This document shows positions 1 to 5,985 of a stretch of 6,023 nt of DNA, in pieces. Source of the DNA: Candidatus Omnitrophota bacterium. GTDB taxonomy: Bacteria; Omnitrophota; Gorgyraeia; Duberdicusellales; 4484-171. Position 1 is the first letter of the stretch. The number at the start of each line of letters is the position of its first letter. Below the pieces are notes generated by a model. The model searched no databases. It saw only the letters and a list, made by a program, of their open reading frames with translations, and was not told the DNA's origin. The DNA lies in assembly GCA_028702365.1 (NCBI GenBank), contig JAQVOZ010000094.1, positions 1 through 6,023 on the forward strand, written 5' to 3'. Made by a program: the position numbers and the translations under genes.

Positions 1-841
1 TGAAAAGGTAATGCCGGTGCTCGCCCCCTATAAGCTGGTATCCAGGGAATTTAAAAAAGAAAATAGCATAATAAAAATAAGAGAAGGCGTTGAGATAGGC
101 GGGAAAAAACTTGTAGTTATTGCTGGGCCTTGTTCGATAGAATCGCGCGATTTGCTTTATGAAGTTGCTGGTAAGGTAAAGCAATCAGGCGCTTTGATCT
201 TACGCGGCGGAGCATTTAAACCGCGTACCTCTCCTTACACATTTCAGGGCCTTGGCGAAGAAGGGCTAAAGATTTTAAAAGATGTATCGGATGAATTGAA
301 TATTCCAACCGCAACTGAAGTAATGGACACCAAAGACGTTGATTTAGTTGCGCGATACGCGGATATATTACAGATTGGCGCGCGCAATATGCAAAATTTT
401 AATCTTTTAAAGGAAGTCGGCCAAACCCGAAAGCCGGTTATTTTAAAAAGAGGATTAAGCGCAACCATAAAAGAATTGCTGATGAGCGCTGAATATATAA
501 TGGCAGGAGGAAACACGAATGTTATTCTGTGCGAAAGAGGAATAAGAACCTTTGAGGATTTTACACGTAACACCCTTGATCTTTCTGCGGTTCCTTGCGT
601 AAAACAGCTCTCACATCTTCCTATATTAGTGGATCCTTCCCATGCAACCGGAAAGTGGGGTTTGGTTGCGCCACTTAGCAAAGCTGCCATAGCTTGCGGC
701 GCAGATGGCCTTCTTATAGAAGTGCATCCAAAACCGGAGGAAGCTTTAAGCGACGGACCTCAGCAACTGCTTCCGGAAAACTTCGCTTTGCTTATGAAAG
801 AATTAAAACCAATTGCATTTGCTTGCGGCAGAGAGATTTGA
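1..841 (+). CDS. aroF: 3-deoxy-7-phosphoheptulonate (DAHP) synthase, class I-beta, 5'-truncated by the window edge
   Basis: This enzyme condenses phosphoenolpyruvate and erythrose 4-phosphate to DAHP, the first step of the shikimate pathway, in the cytosol. The visible part is the (beta/alpha)8 barrel: AGPCS (codons near 125-136), LRGGAFKPRTSPY, QIGARN, CERGIRTFE, DPSH and IEVHP. Numbered from the ATG at 11, the expected metal ligands are Cys41, His211, Glu237 and Asp248. Their spacing equals that recalled for Thermotoga maritima DAHP synthase (Cys102, His272, Glu298, Asp309). The ATG at 11 is therefore internal: codons 2-10 read Glu-Lys-Val in frame, matching the linker before the conserved PYKLVSREF. 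About 60 residues of the N-terminal ferredoxin/ACT-like regulatory domain should lie upstream, so feedback control by aromatic amino acids is possible but not visible. The stop is TGA at 839-841, and tyrA starts 4 bases later. Family assignment is very secure; the symbol aroF (versus aroA/aroG in other schemes) is a convention. Confidence 0.95.
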   Translation, partial: EKVMPVLAPYKLVSREFKKENSIIKIREGVEIGGKKLVVIAGPCSIESRDLLYEVAGKVKQSGALILRGGAFKPRTSPYTFQGLGEEGLKILKDVSDELNIPTATEVMDTKDVDLVARYADILQIGARNMQNFNLLKEVGQTRKPVILKRGLSATIKELLMSAEYIMAGGNTNVILCERGIRTFEDFTRNTLDLSAVPCVKQLSHLPILVDPSHATGKWGLVAPLSKAAIACGADGLLIEVHPKPEEALSDGPQQLLPENFALLMKELKPIAFACGREI

Positions 842-845
842 GAGT

Positions 846-1691
846 ATGAAATCAATAAATAAAATTGCAATTTTAGGTGTAGGGTTTATGGGCGGGTCTC
901 TGGCGCTTGCCATAAAAAGGAACTTTCCCGGTATTTCCGTTACAGGTTACGTAAGAAGCAATTCAGCATACAAAAGGCTTTCTAAACTAAATATAGTAAA
1001 TAAAGTTGAGAAAGATTTAGGTAAAGCTGTTTGCGGAAGCGACATAGTAGTATTAGCAGCGCCAATATATTCCATAATTGATTATTTTAAAAAAATTGTT
1101 CCTTTTCTCAAACAGGGAGCAATCGTTATTGACCTGGGAAGTACCAAAGAACTTATCGAAAGAAAAGCTTTTAAATATTTACCCAAAAATACGCATTTTG
1201 TCGGTTGTCACCCTCTTTGCGGCAGCGATAAAAGCGGCGCACAATTTTCAACGCCCAGTCTTTATAGGGGGGCGATTTGCCTTGTATCTACATCCGGAGA
1301 CAAAAAAAATTTGCAAAAGGTCGAATTTTTATGGAAGAAATTAGGCTGCAAGGTAATTTTAGTGAACGCTAAAACACACGATAAGATACTTTCCTCAGTT
1401 TCGCACCTTGTTCACCTTATTTCTTTTTCCCTTACAGGATTTGTGCCTAAAGCCTACCTTAAGTTTGCCGCAGCCAGCTTTCGGGACTTAACACGCGTAT
1501 CTAATTCTCCGGCAGCGGTATGGACAGATATTTTAATTTCCAATAAAAATAATGTAATACGGGATAGCGAAAAATTCATAAAAATTCTGGAAAAATTTAA
1601 AGAGCTTATAAAGAAAGAGAAAAAAGAAGAGATTTTTAAGCTTATAACCAGCATAAATAGAAAACAAAAACAAATCGGCATTTTGCATTAA
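846..1691 (+). CDS. tyrA: Prephenate/arogenate dehydrogenase (TyrA)
   Basis: TyrA carries out the oxidative decarboxylation of prephenate (or arogenate) on the tyrosine branch. The product is 281 residues, the usual size for a stand-alone enzyme with no chorismate mutase fusion and no C-terminal ACT domain. The N-terminal Rossmann fold has GVGFMGGS at residues 11-18. Likely active-site residues are Ser99 (DLGSTK), His122 (GCHPLCGSDKSG), His187/His190 (SHLVH) and Arg217 (FRDLTR). The family usually has HPMAG and SHLPH, so Leu-Cys and Val here are mild departures. The start is the ATG at 846, because the Rossmann strand begins right after it; a longer in-frame reading from 813 would lie inside aroF and adds no conserved residues. 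The only upstream purine run is AGAGAGA at 830-836. Residues Val36-Arg37 after the second beta strand replace the acidic residue expected for NAD+, hinting at NADP+. The lysine-rich C-terminus is probably helical. It lies between aroF and cmk with 4-base gaps, suggesting co-transcription. Confidence 0.93.
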   Translation: MKSINKIAILGVGFMGGSLALAIKRNFPGISVTGYVRSNSAYKRLSKLNIVNKVEKDLGKAVCGSDIVVLAAPIYSIIDYFKKIVPFLKQGAIVIDLGSTKELIERKAFKYLPKNTHFVGCHPLCGSDKSGAQFSTPSLYRGAICLVSTSGDKKNLQKVEFLWKKLGCKVILVNAKTHDKILSSVSHLVHLISFSLTGFVPKAYLKFAAASFRDLTRVSNSPAAVWTDILISNKNNVIRDSEKFIKILEKFKELIKKEKKEEIFKLITSINRKQKQIGILH

Positions 1692-1695
1692 AAAC

Positions 1696-2346
1696 ATGAT
1701 TGTTGCCATAGATGGTCCCGCCGGCTCCGGCAAAACTACAATTGCAAAGCTTTTAAGCAAAAAACTGAATATTTCTTATCTTGATACAGGCGCAACTTAC
1801 CGCGCCCTTACCCTTAAAGCGCTCGACGAAGGGATTGATTTAAAAGATGCTTTGCACTTGACGCGTCTTGCGGCAGGCCTTAACCTTAAATTTAAGGGGC
1901 AGAAGACTTATCTTGACGATAAAGATGTAAGCGAAAAGATACGCACCCCGCTTATAGATAAAAATATTTCGATTATCGTAGCTTACCCGGAAGTACGGGA
2001 AGTAATGGTTGCCTTGCAAAGAAGAATTGCAAAAGGCGGCGATTTTGTTGTCGAGGGAAGAGATATAACAACTGTAGTTTTTCCTAATGCGGAATTTAAA
2101 TTTTATCTTGATGCAGACAGTACAATTAGAGCAGAGAGAAGGTTTAACGAGCTTAAAGCAAAAGGGATAAAGATAGGTTTTAAGGAAATGGAGAAAGATT
2201 TAAACAAAAGGGACGACGCCGACAAAAAAAGAGAGGTCGGGGCACTCACATTAAGCAAAGACGCAACTTATATAGATACCAGCAAGATGGCCATAGAGGA
2301 AGTAATAAACGAGATGCTCAAATATATTAGAAAAGGTAAAAAATGA
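1696..2346 (+). CDS. cmk: (d)CMP kinase
   Basis: Cytidylate kinase phosphorylates CMP and dCMP to the diphosphates using ATP, in the cytosol. The 216-residue product has the family's usual length and order of motifs: P-loop GPAGSGKTT (residues 7-15), the CMP-binding YLDTGATYRA (28-37), IRTP (82-85), PEVREVMVALQRRIA (98-112), VVEGRDITTVVFP (118-130), and RDDADKKR (172-179). In that last motif Arg172, Asp176 and Arg179 line up with E. coli Arg181, Asp185 and Arg188 (recalled numbering). Departures from consensus are Thr34 for the usual Met in GAMYR, Thr125 for Gly in EGRDIGT, and GAL for APL near residue 183. The start at 1696 puts the P-loop strand at the extreme N-terminus, as expected. No Shine-Dalgarno is visible in the 4-base gap or the tyrA end. 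The 3' end overlaps lepA by 4 bases (ATGA). In many bacteria aroA lies between tyrA and cmk; it is absent here. Confidence 0.95.
   Translation: MIVAIDGPAGSGKTTIAKLLSKKLNISYLDTGATYRALTLKALDEGIDLKDALHLTRLAAGLNLKFKGQKTYLDDKDVSEKIRTPLIDKNISIIVAYPEVREVMVALQRRIAKGGDFVVEGRDITTVVFPNAEFKFYLDADSTIRAERRFNELKAKGIKIGFKEMEKDLNKRDDADKKREVGALTLSKDATYIDTSKMAIEEVINEMLKYIRKGKK
2333..2337 (+). promoter_or_regulatory. Ribosome-binding site of lepA inside the cmk 3' end
   Basis: The sequence AAGGT, in the context AAAAGGTAAAAA, ends 5 bases before the lepA ATG at 2343. It is one of the few recognisable Shine-Dalgarno-like sites in the window and supports the start that overlaps the cmk stop as ATGA, an arrangement typical of translational coupling. 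Confidence 0.6.
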
Positions 2347-4136
2347 ATGGAATAGGCAAGATAAGAAATTTTTGCATTATAGCACACATAGACCATGGTA
2401 AATCTACTCTTGCCGACAGGTTCCTGGAAATAACCGGAGCTATAGATAAACGTAAATTCGAGAACCAGATGCTGGATAGTATGGAACTTGAAAGAGAAAG
2501 GGGCATTACAATAAAGGCCAAGGCTGTAAGGCTTAAATTTACCCATAACGGAAATAATTATATTTTAAACCTTATCGATACCCCGGGGCACGTCGATTTT
2601 ACTTATGAAGTTGCAAAATCTCTTAAAGCCTGTGAGGGGGCAATACTTTTGGTCGATGCTTCTCAGGGGGTTGAAGCCCAGACCGTCGCTAATTTTTATC
2701 TTGCGCTCGAGGCAAATCTAAAAATAATTCCGGTTGTAAACAAGATAGATTTACCCAACGCCGATGTTGAACGTACATTAGGTCAACTCAACGATGTTTT
2801 TGGGTTTAAAAGAGAAGAGGTTTCTCTTGTGTCGGCTAAAGCCGGCAAGGGAATAGATGGGGTATTAGCCAGAGTAATTGAAGAGTTCTCTGCACCGCAA
2901 ACAATTACAAATGCGCCCCTTAAGGCAATACTTTTCGATTCAAGCTTCGATGCTTACAGAGGGGTTATATTATTTGTAAGGGTGTTTGATGGGCAGATAT
3001 CCGCCGGCGACAATATACTGCTTATGCGGGCAAAGAAAACCTATAAAGTAGAAGAAGTGGGGATATTTTTACCCAGCATGGAGAAAAAAGAATCTTTATC
3101 AAGCGGAGAGGTAGGTTATATCTGTTGCGGCATAAGAGACCCGCATGAAGTAGAGATGGGGGATACCGTAACTATGGCGAATAACCCGGCATCCCAGCCT
3201 TTTGAAGGATATAAAAAGATACCACCCATGGTTTTCTGCGGTATATTTCCTTCGCAACCCAAGAACTATCCTGTTTTAAGGGAAGCTATTGAAAAATTAC
3301 GCTTATCGGATTCATCATTTGTTTATGAGCCGGACAATCTCGGAAGTTTAGGGTATGGTTTTCGCTGCGGATTTTTAGGCCTGCTTCATATAGAGATAGT
3401 GCAGGAGCGTCTCGAAAGAGAATATAATCTCGACCTTATACTTACTTCTCCCAGCGTAATGTATAAAGTGCGAACAATGACGAAAGAGATGATAGACGTC
3501 CAAAGCCCTCATCAGCTTCCGGACCCTTCTTCAATTGATGAAACATATGAACCGTTCGTTAAGGCAAGCATAATTGCTCCGATTGATGAAATGGATGCAA
3601 TATGTGATTTAGCAAAGTCCAGGCGCGGCACGTTTGTTAAAATGGATTATTTGGGCAAAGACCGTTTAAGCATAGTGTTTGAACTTCCGCTTGGAGAAAT
3701 TATCATAGATTTTTATGATAAGATAAAATCAATTACCAAAGGGTACGCTTCGCTTGATTATGAATTTATCGAATACAGAAAAACAGAAATAATTAAGATA
3801 GATATACTTTTTAACAAGAAACAGGTAGAAGCCTTTTCTATACTTGTTCATAAAGAAAAGGCAGAAGCCCGTGCACGAATGGTGGTTGAAAAATTAAAAG
3901 AGCTCATTCCACGGCAGATGTTTGAAATAAGCATACAAGCAGCCGTAGGCTCAAAAATTATAGCCTCCGAAAGGGTATCTGCCCTTAAAAAGAATGTAAC
4001 TGCCAAGTGTTACGGGGGAGATATTACGCGTAAGCGTAAGCTCTGGGAAAAACAAAAAGAGGGCAAGAAGAAACTTAAACAAATGGGCAATATTAATGTT
4101 CCCCAGGAGGCATTTTTGGAAGTGCTTAAGATGTAA
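2343..4136 (+). CDS. lepA: Elongation factor 4 (LepA), ribosomal translocase-type GTPase
   Basis: EF4/LepA is a ribosome-dependent GTPase related to EF-G that acts on stalled or mis-translocated ribosomes and has also been linked to initiation and 30S biogenesis. The 597-residue product is full length for the family. The G domain shows AHIDHGKST (residues 14-22), RERGITIK (51-58, switch I with Thr56), DTPGH (79-83, with the catalytic-type His83), NKID (133-136) and SAK (164-166). A beta-barrel domain II follows (about 190-285), then EF-G III- and V-like domains containing LGYGFRCGFLGLLH and YEPF. The LepA-specific C-terminal domain is intact: LIPRQMFE, AKCYGGDITRKRKLWEKQKE and the terminal VPQEAFLEVLK. 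There is no EF-G domain IV, which separates it from EF-G and from TetM-like proteins. The start at 2343 overlaps the cmk stop by 4 bases and has an AAGG-type ribosome-binding site. Proximity to a signal peptidase gene downstream is a common bacterial arrangement, as in the lep operon of E. coli. Confidence 0.98.
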   Translation: MNGIGKIRNFCIIAHIDHGKSTLADRFLEITGAIDKRKFENQMLDSMELERERGITIKAKAVRLKFTHNGNNYILNLIDTPGHVDFTYEVAKSLKACEGAILLVDASQGVEAQTVANFYLALEANLKIIPVVNKIDLPNADVERTLGQLNDVFGFKREEVSLVSAKAGKGIDGVLARVIEEFSAPQTITNAPLKAILFDSSFDAYRGVILFVRVFDGQISAGDNILLMRAKKTYKVEEVGIFLPSMEKKESLSSGEVGYICCGIRDPHEVEMGDTVTMANNPASQPFEGYKKIPPMVFCGIFPSQPKNYPVLREAIEKLRLSDSSFVYEPDNLGSLGYGFRCGFLGLLHIEIVQERLEREYNLDLILTSPSVMYKVRTMTKEMIDVQSPHQLPDPSSIDETYEPFVKASIIAPIDEMDAICDLAKSRRGTFVKMDYLGKDRLSIVFELPLGEIIIDFYDKIKSITKGYASLDYEFIEYRKTEIIKIDILFNKKQVEAFSILVHKEKAEARARMVVEKLKELIPRQMFEISIQAAVGSKIIASERVSALKKNVTAKCYGGDITRKRKLWEKQKEGKKKLKQMGNINVPQEAFLEVLKM

Positions 4137-4143
4137 GTTAGCA

Positions 4144-4171
4144 TTGGTTTTACGATTAAATCTGATATAAT
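4144..4171 (+). promoter_or_regulatory. Putative sigma-70-type extended -10 promoter for lepB
   Basis: In the 46-base lepA-lepB gap there is a consensus -10 box TATAAT at 4166-4171, preceded by TG at 4163-4164 (TGN extension). A weak -35 candidate, TTGGTT (4144-4149), lies 16 bases upstream. Transcription would begin near 4177-4179, only about 4-6 bases before the lepB ATG at 4183, giving an almost leaderless message. There is no Shine-Dalgarno in the gap, which fits. The gap is also AT-rich, so chance matches are possible; the extended -10 match is the strongest argument. Confidence 0.55.
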
Positions 4172-4182
4172 AAATAAATTCT

Positions 4183-4782
4183 ATGGAAAAAAAATTAAAG
4201 CAAAAAAGCATCTGGCGGGAATGGGGAGAGGCTTTTGTCGTTGCTCTGGCACTGGCAGTTTTTGTAAGGACTTTTTTCTTTCAGATATACCAGATTCCAA
4301 CTTCATCTATGGTGCCGACTCTTATGCCGGGGGATAAGATTTTCGCAAATAGAATTGTCTACGGCCCCGCTATCCCCTTTACTTCTTCGCACCTGCCTGT
4401 ATTCAAAAATCCCAATAGGCTTGATGTGGTAGTTTTCGTTCCGCCCGAAGAAAAGACAAAACCATGGCTAGGCAGAAAACAGTTTATTAAAAGATTAATC
4501 GGGCTTCCTGGTGAGCATGTTCTTATAAAAGACGGAAGTATTTATATTGATGGGAAAAGAATAGTTGACCCCAGGATTCACTGGATTAAATATTCTAATG
4601 TAGGCAAATATGGCCAGGAAGGTAAAGAAATAGTTGTCCCGGAAGGTAAATATTTTTTCCTGGGCGATAATACCGATAATTCCCAAGATGGCAGGTTTTG
4701 GGGATATGCTGACAGGAGCGATATCATGGGCAAAGCTATTTTTATCTGGTGGCCGCCGAAAAGAATATCAACGATAAAATAA
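4183..4782 (+). CDS. lepB: Type I signal peptidase, first copy
   Basis: Signal peptidase I is a membrane-bound Ser/Lys protease that removes signal peptides from exported proteins. The 199-residue product has a basic cytoplasmic N-terminus (MEKKLKQKS), one membrane segment (about residues 15-33) and an extracytoplasmic S26 catalytic domain. The nucleophile is Ser42 in SSMVPTL and the general base Lys102 in IKRLIGLPGE. Box E reads GDNTDNSQDGRFWG (160-173), keeping the Ser and Asp (Ser166, Asp168) while the usual DSR is DGR. The chain ends at the conserved WWPPKR. One membrane segment and ~200 residues resemble the compact forms of Gram-positive and many uncultured bacteria rather than the longer E. 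coli LepB. The ATG at 4183 is the only reasonable start: it precedes the membrane segment and sits just behind a promoter-like extended -10. No ribosome-binding site is visible. A paralogue follows 8 bases downstream. Confidence 0.95.
   Translation: MEKKLKQKSIWREWGEAFVVALALAVFVRTFFFQIYQIPTSSMVPTLMPGDKIFANRIVYGPAIPFTSSHLPVFKNPNRLDVVVFVPPEEKTKPWLGRKQFIKRLIGLPGEHVLIKDGSIYIDGKRIVDPRIHWIKYSNVGKYGQEGKEIVVPEGKYFFLGDNTDNSQDGRFWGYADRSDIMGKAIFIWWPPKRISTIK
4309..4341 (+). repeat. Direct repeat A between the two signal peptidase genes (partner 4899-4931)
   Basis: A 33-base block encoding MVPTLMPGDKI, just after the nucleophilic Ser codon, is identical in both lepB copies (4309-4341 and 4899-4931), with mismatches on either side. 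Third-codon positions match too, which protein conservation alone does not demand, so it reflects duplication or gene conversion rather than a mobile repeat. Confidence 0.9.
4727..4767 (+). repeat. Direct repeat B between the two signal peptidase genes (partner 5299-5339)
   Basis: At the 3' ends of the two lepB genes, 4727-4767 and 5299-5339 match at 40 of 41 bases, with the first 31 identical. They encode GKAIFIWWPPKRI. The single difference is a silent G/C at 4758 versus 5330. The surrounding coding sequence is much more diverged. Confidence 0.9.
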
Positions 4783-4790
4783 TTTCTAAA

Positions 4791-5354
4791 ATGCGCAAAG
4801 TTTTACCCTTGGTTTTTATTTCAGTTTTAATTCTGTTTGCTGTTTTTATTTTTGTGAACGTTTTTTTTATGCAATCATACAAAATTCCCAGTACCTCAAT
4901 GGTGCCGACTCTTATGCCGGGGGATAAGATTGCCGTAAACAAAATTGTCTATGGTCCGAGAATACCTTTTTTATCCGTGCGGCTGCCTGGTTTAAAAAAA
5001 CCGGACAGAGGAGAAGTCATAGTTTTTATTTCGCCTGCTGACCGTACCAAAGCTTATATTAAGAGGCTTATTGCGACCTCCGGAGAACGCCTTAGCATAA
5101 AAGACGGAAATGTTTATATTAATGGAAAAATAATGGTTGACCCGCGTATCGCAAGGAATTATTATTATAACCAGGGAGATTATGCTAAAAGCAGTAAAGA
5201 GATAGTTGTTCCGGAGGGTAAATATTTCTTTATGGGCGACAATAGTATTTCTTCGTTGGACAGCAGATTCTGGGGATTTGTAGATAAAAAAGACATTGTG
5301 GGCAAAGCTATTTTTATCTGGTGGCCGCCCAAAAGAATAGGAATGATTGAATAA
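4791..5354 (+). CDS. Type I signal peptidase, second copy, diverged active-site boxes
   Basis: This is a second S26 signal peptidase of 187 residues, with one membrane segment (about 5-26) and an outside catalytic domain. Ser36 in TSMVPTL and Lys91 in YIKRLIATSGE are the predicted catalytic dyad. Two boxes are unusual: the IGLPGD-type segment after the Lys is IATSGE, losing the Gly and Pro, and box E reads GDNSISSLDSRFWG rather than GDNRDNSxDSRxWG. The Ser and Asp of its second half are kept. The dyad is intact, so it is probably active but perhaps with different substrates. The start is uncertain. An in-frame GTG at 4749 gives 201 residues, but its first 11 codons lie inside the lepB 3' end, in repeat B. 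The ATG at 4791, 8 bases after the lepB stop, is preferred because the membrane segment follows at once. Neither start has a Shine-Dalgarno. Translation may depend on read-on from lepB. Confidence 0.9.
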   Translation: MRKVLPLVFISVLILFAVFIFVNVFFMQSYKIPSTSMVPTLMPGDKIAVNKIVYGPRIPFLSVRLPGLKKPDRGEVIVFISPADRTKAYIKRLIATSGERLSIKDGNVYINGKIMVDPRIARNYYYNQGDYAKSSKEIVVPEGKYFFMGDNSISSLDSRFWGFVDKKDIVGKAIFIWWPPKRIGMIE

Positions 5355-5369
5355 AAATAACTTTATTAT

Positions 5370-5936
5370 ATGGGCCTTGCAGATAAATTAACAATTCTAC
5401 GAATACTTCTTATACCTGTCTTTGTTTCCCTTCTTTTTTATTTTAATGAAGCAAGGCTTTATCTAAGATATGTTTTGCTTGCAGTATTTGGCATAGCCGT
5501 GCTTACCGATTTTTTTGACGGGCTGGTTGCGCGCATCAAAAAAGAAAAATCAGAAATAGGCCAGGTTATTGACCCTCTCGCAGATAAGTTGCTTCTGCTT
5601 ACGGCATTTATCGCCCTATATGCATTACGTAAATCGCTACCCTTAAATCATCAAATACCATTATGGGTTGTTTTGATAATTGTCAGCCGCGACCTCATAA
5701 TACTTCTCGGCGTTATGTTGCTTTATTTTATGAAAATAGAAATACCCATTGCGCCGTCGATGTGGGGTAAATTTACCACTTTTTTCCAGATGATTACAGT
5801 TTTAGTTGTTATCTTAGATATACCTTTTTCAAATTTCATCTGGACTTTGGCAGTTATTTTTACTTTAATTTCCGGTATCGGATATTTTACAAGAGGGGTA
5901 AAATCGATAAATGCCAAAGCCATCCGCCAAGGATAG
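5370..5936 (+). CDS. pgsA: CDP-alcohol phosphatidyltransferase, probably CDP-diacylglycerol-glycerol-3-phosphate 3-phosphatidyltransferase
   Basis: PgsA makes phosphatidylglycerol phosphate from CDP-diacylglycerol and glycerol 3-phosphate at the cytoplasmic membrane, the committed step to phosphatidylglycerol and cardiolipin. The 188-residue product starts with the typical ADKLTILRILLIPVF. It carries the complete family signature D-x2-DG-x2-AR-x8-G-x3-D-x3-D at residues 47-72 (Asp47, Asp50, Gly51, Ala54, Arg55, Gly64, Asp68, Asp72), which binds metal and CDP. About six hydrophobic segments, SRDLIILLG (106-114), PSMWGKFTTFFQ (129-140) and a C-terminal SGIGYFTRG are all typical. The LTILR start and overall length favour PgsA over phosphatidylserine synthase or cardiolipin synthase. 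The gap to the preceding gene is 15 bases with no visible ribosome-binding site. A probable plsY follows, so glycerol 3-phosphate is drawn on by both neighbours. Confidence 0.92.
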   Translation: MGLADKLTILRILLIPVFVSLLFYFNEARLYLRYVLLAVFGIAVLTDFFDGLVARIKKEKSEIGQVIDPLADKLLLLTAFIALYALRKSLPLNHQIPLWVVLIIVSRDLIILLGVMLLYFMKIEIPIAPSMWGKFTTFFQMITVLVVILDIPFSNFIWTLAVIFTLISGIGYFTRGVKSINAKAIRQG

Positions 5937-5942
5937 CCAGCT

Positions 5943-5976
5943 TAACCGAAAGCGTGTTTAGCGCATTTTCGGGTTA
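5943..5976 (+). other. Hairpin in the pgsA-plsY gap
   Basis: TAACCGAAA (5943-5951) can pair with TTTCGGGTTA (5967-5976) with G5971 bulged. The inner GCG (5952-5954) pairs with CGC (5962-5964), with AT bulged and a 7-base loop. That is 12 base pairs in all. No T-run follows, so it is not a classical intrinsic terminator. The last base of the 3' arm is the first base of the AGGG ribosome-binding site of the next gene, so the stem could affect plsY translation or protect the pgsA mRNA end. Function is inferred only. Confidence 0.45.
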
Positions 5977-5979
5977 GGG
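5976..5979 (+). promoter_or_regulatory. Putative ribosome-binding site of plsY
   Basis: AGGG lies 6 bases before the ATG at 5986. An in-frame TAA at 5980-5982 rules out any earlier start, so this site and start define the gene. Confidence 0.5.
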
Positions 5980-5985
5980 TAAATC

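Noticed and set aside
244..690. Long open frame on the - strand opposite aroF
   Set aside because: Its protein resembles no family I know and it is antisense to a well-conserved gene; it is a composition shadow, as are the other - strand frames.
813..845. Upstream ATG at 813 in frame with tyrA
   Set aside because: It lies within the aroF coding region, adds 11 residues unlike the family, and the Rossmann strand starts directly after the ATG at 846.
1078..1344. 88-codon frame on the + strand inside tyrA
   Set aside because: It is fully contained in tyrA in another frame and has no recognisable motif or ribosome-binding site.
4775..4780. TAAAAT as a -10 box for the second signal peptidase
   Set aside because: It has no -35 or TG extension and overlaps the lepB stop; a single six-base AT match is expected by chance here.
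5347..5369. TTGAAT and TATTAT as a promoter for pgsA
   Set aside because: Spacing between the boxes is about 11 bases, far too short, and a start site would fall inside the coding region.
5943..5976. Intrinsic terminator after pgsA
   Set aside because: The hairpin is followed by GGGTAAATC, not a T-run; the T-rich stretch further right is the start of the next coding region.
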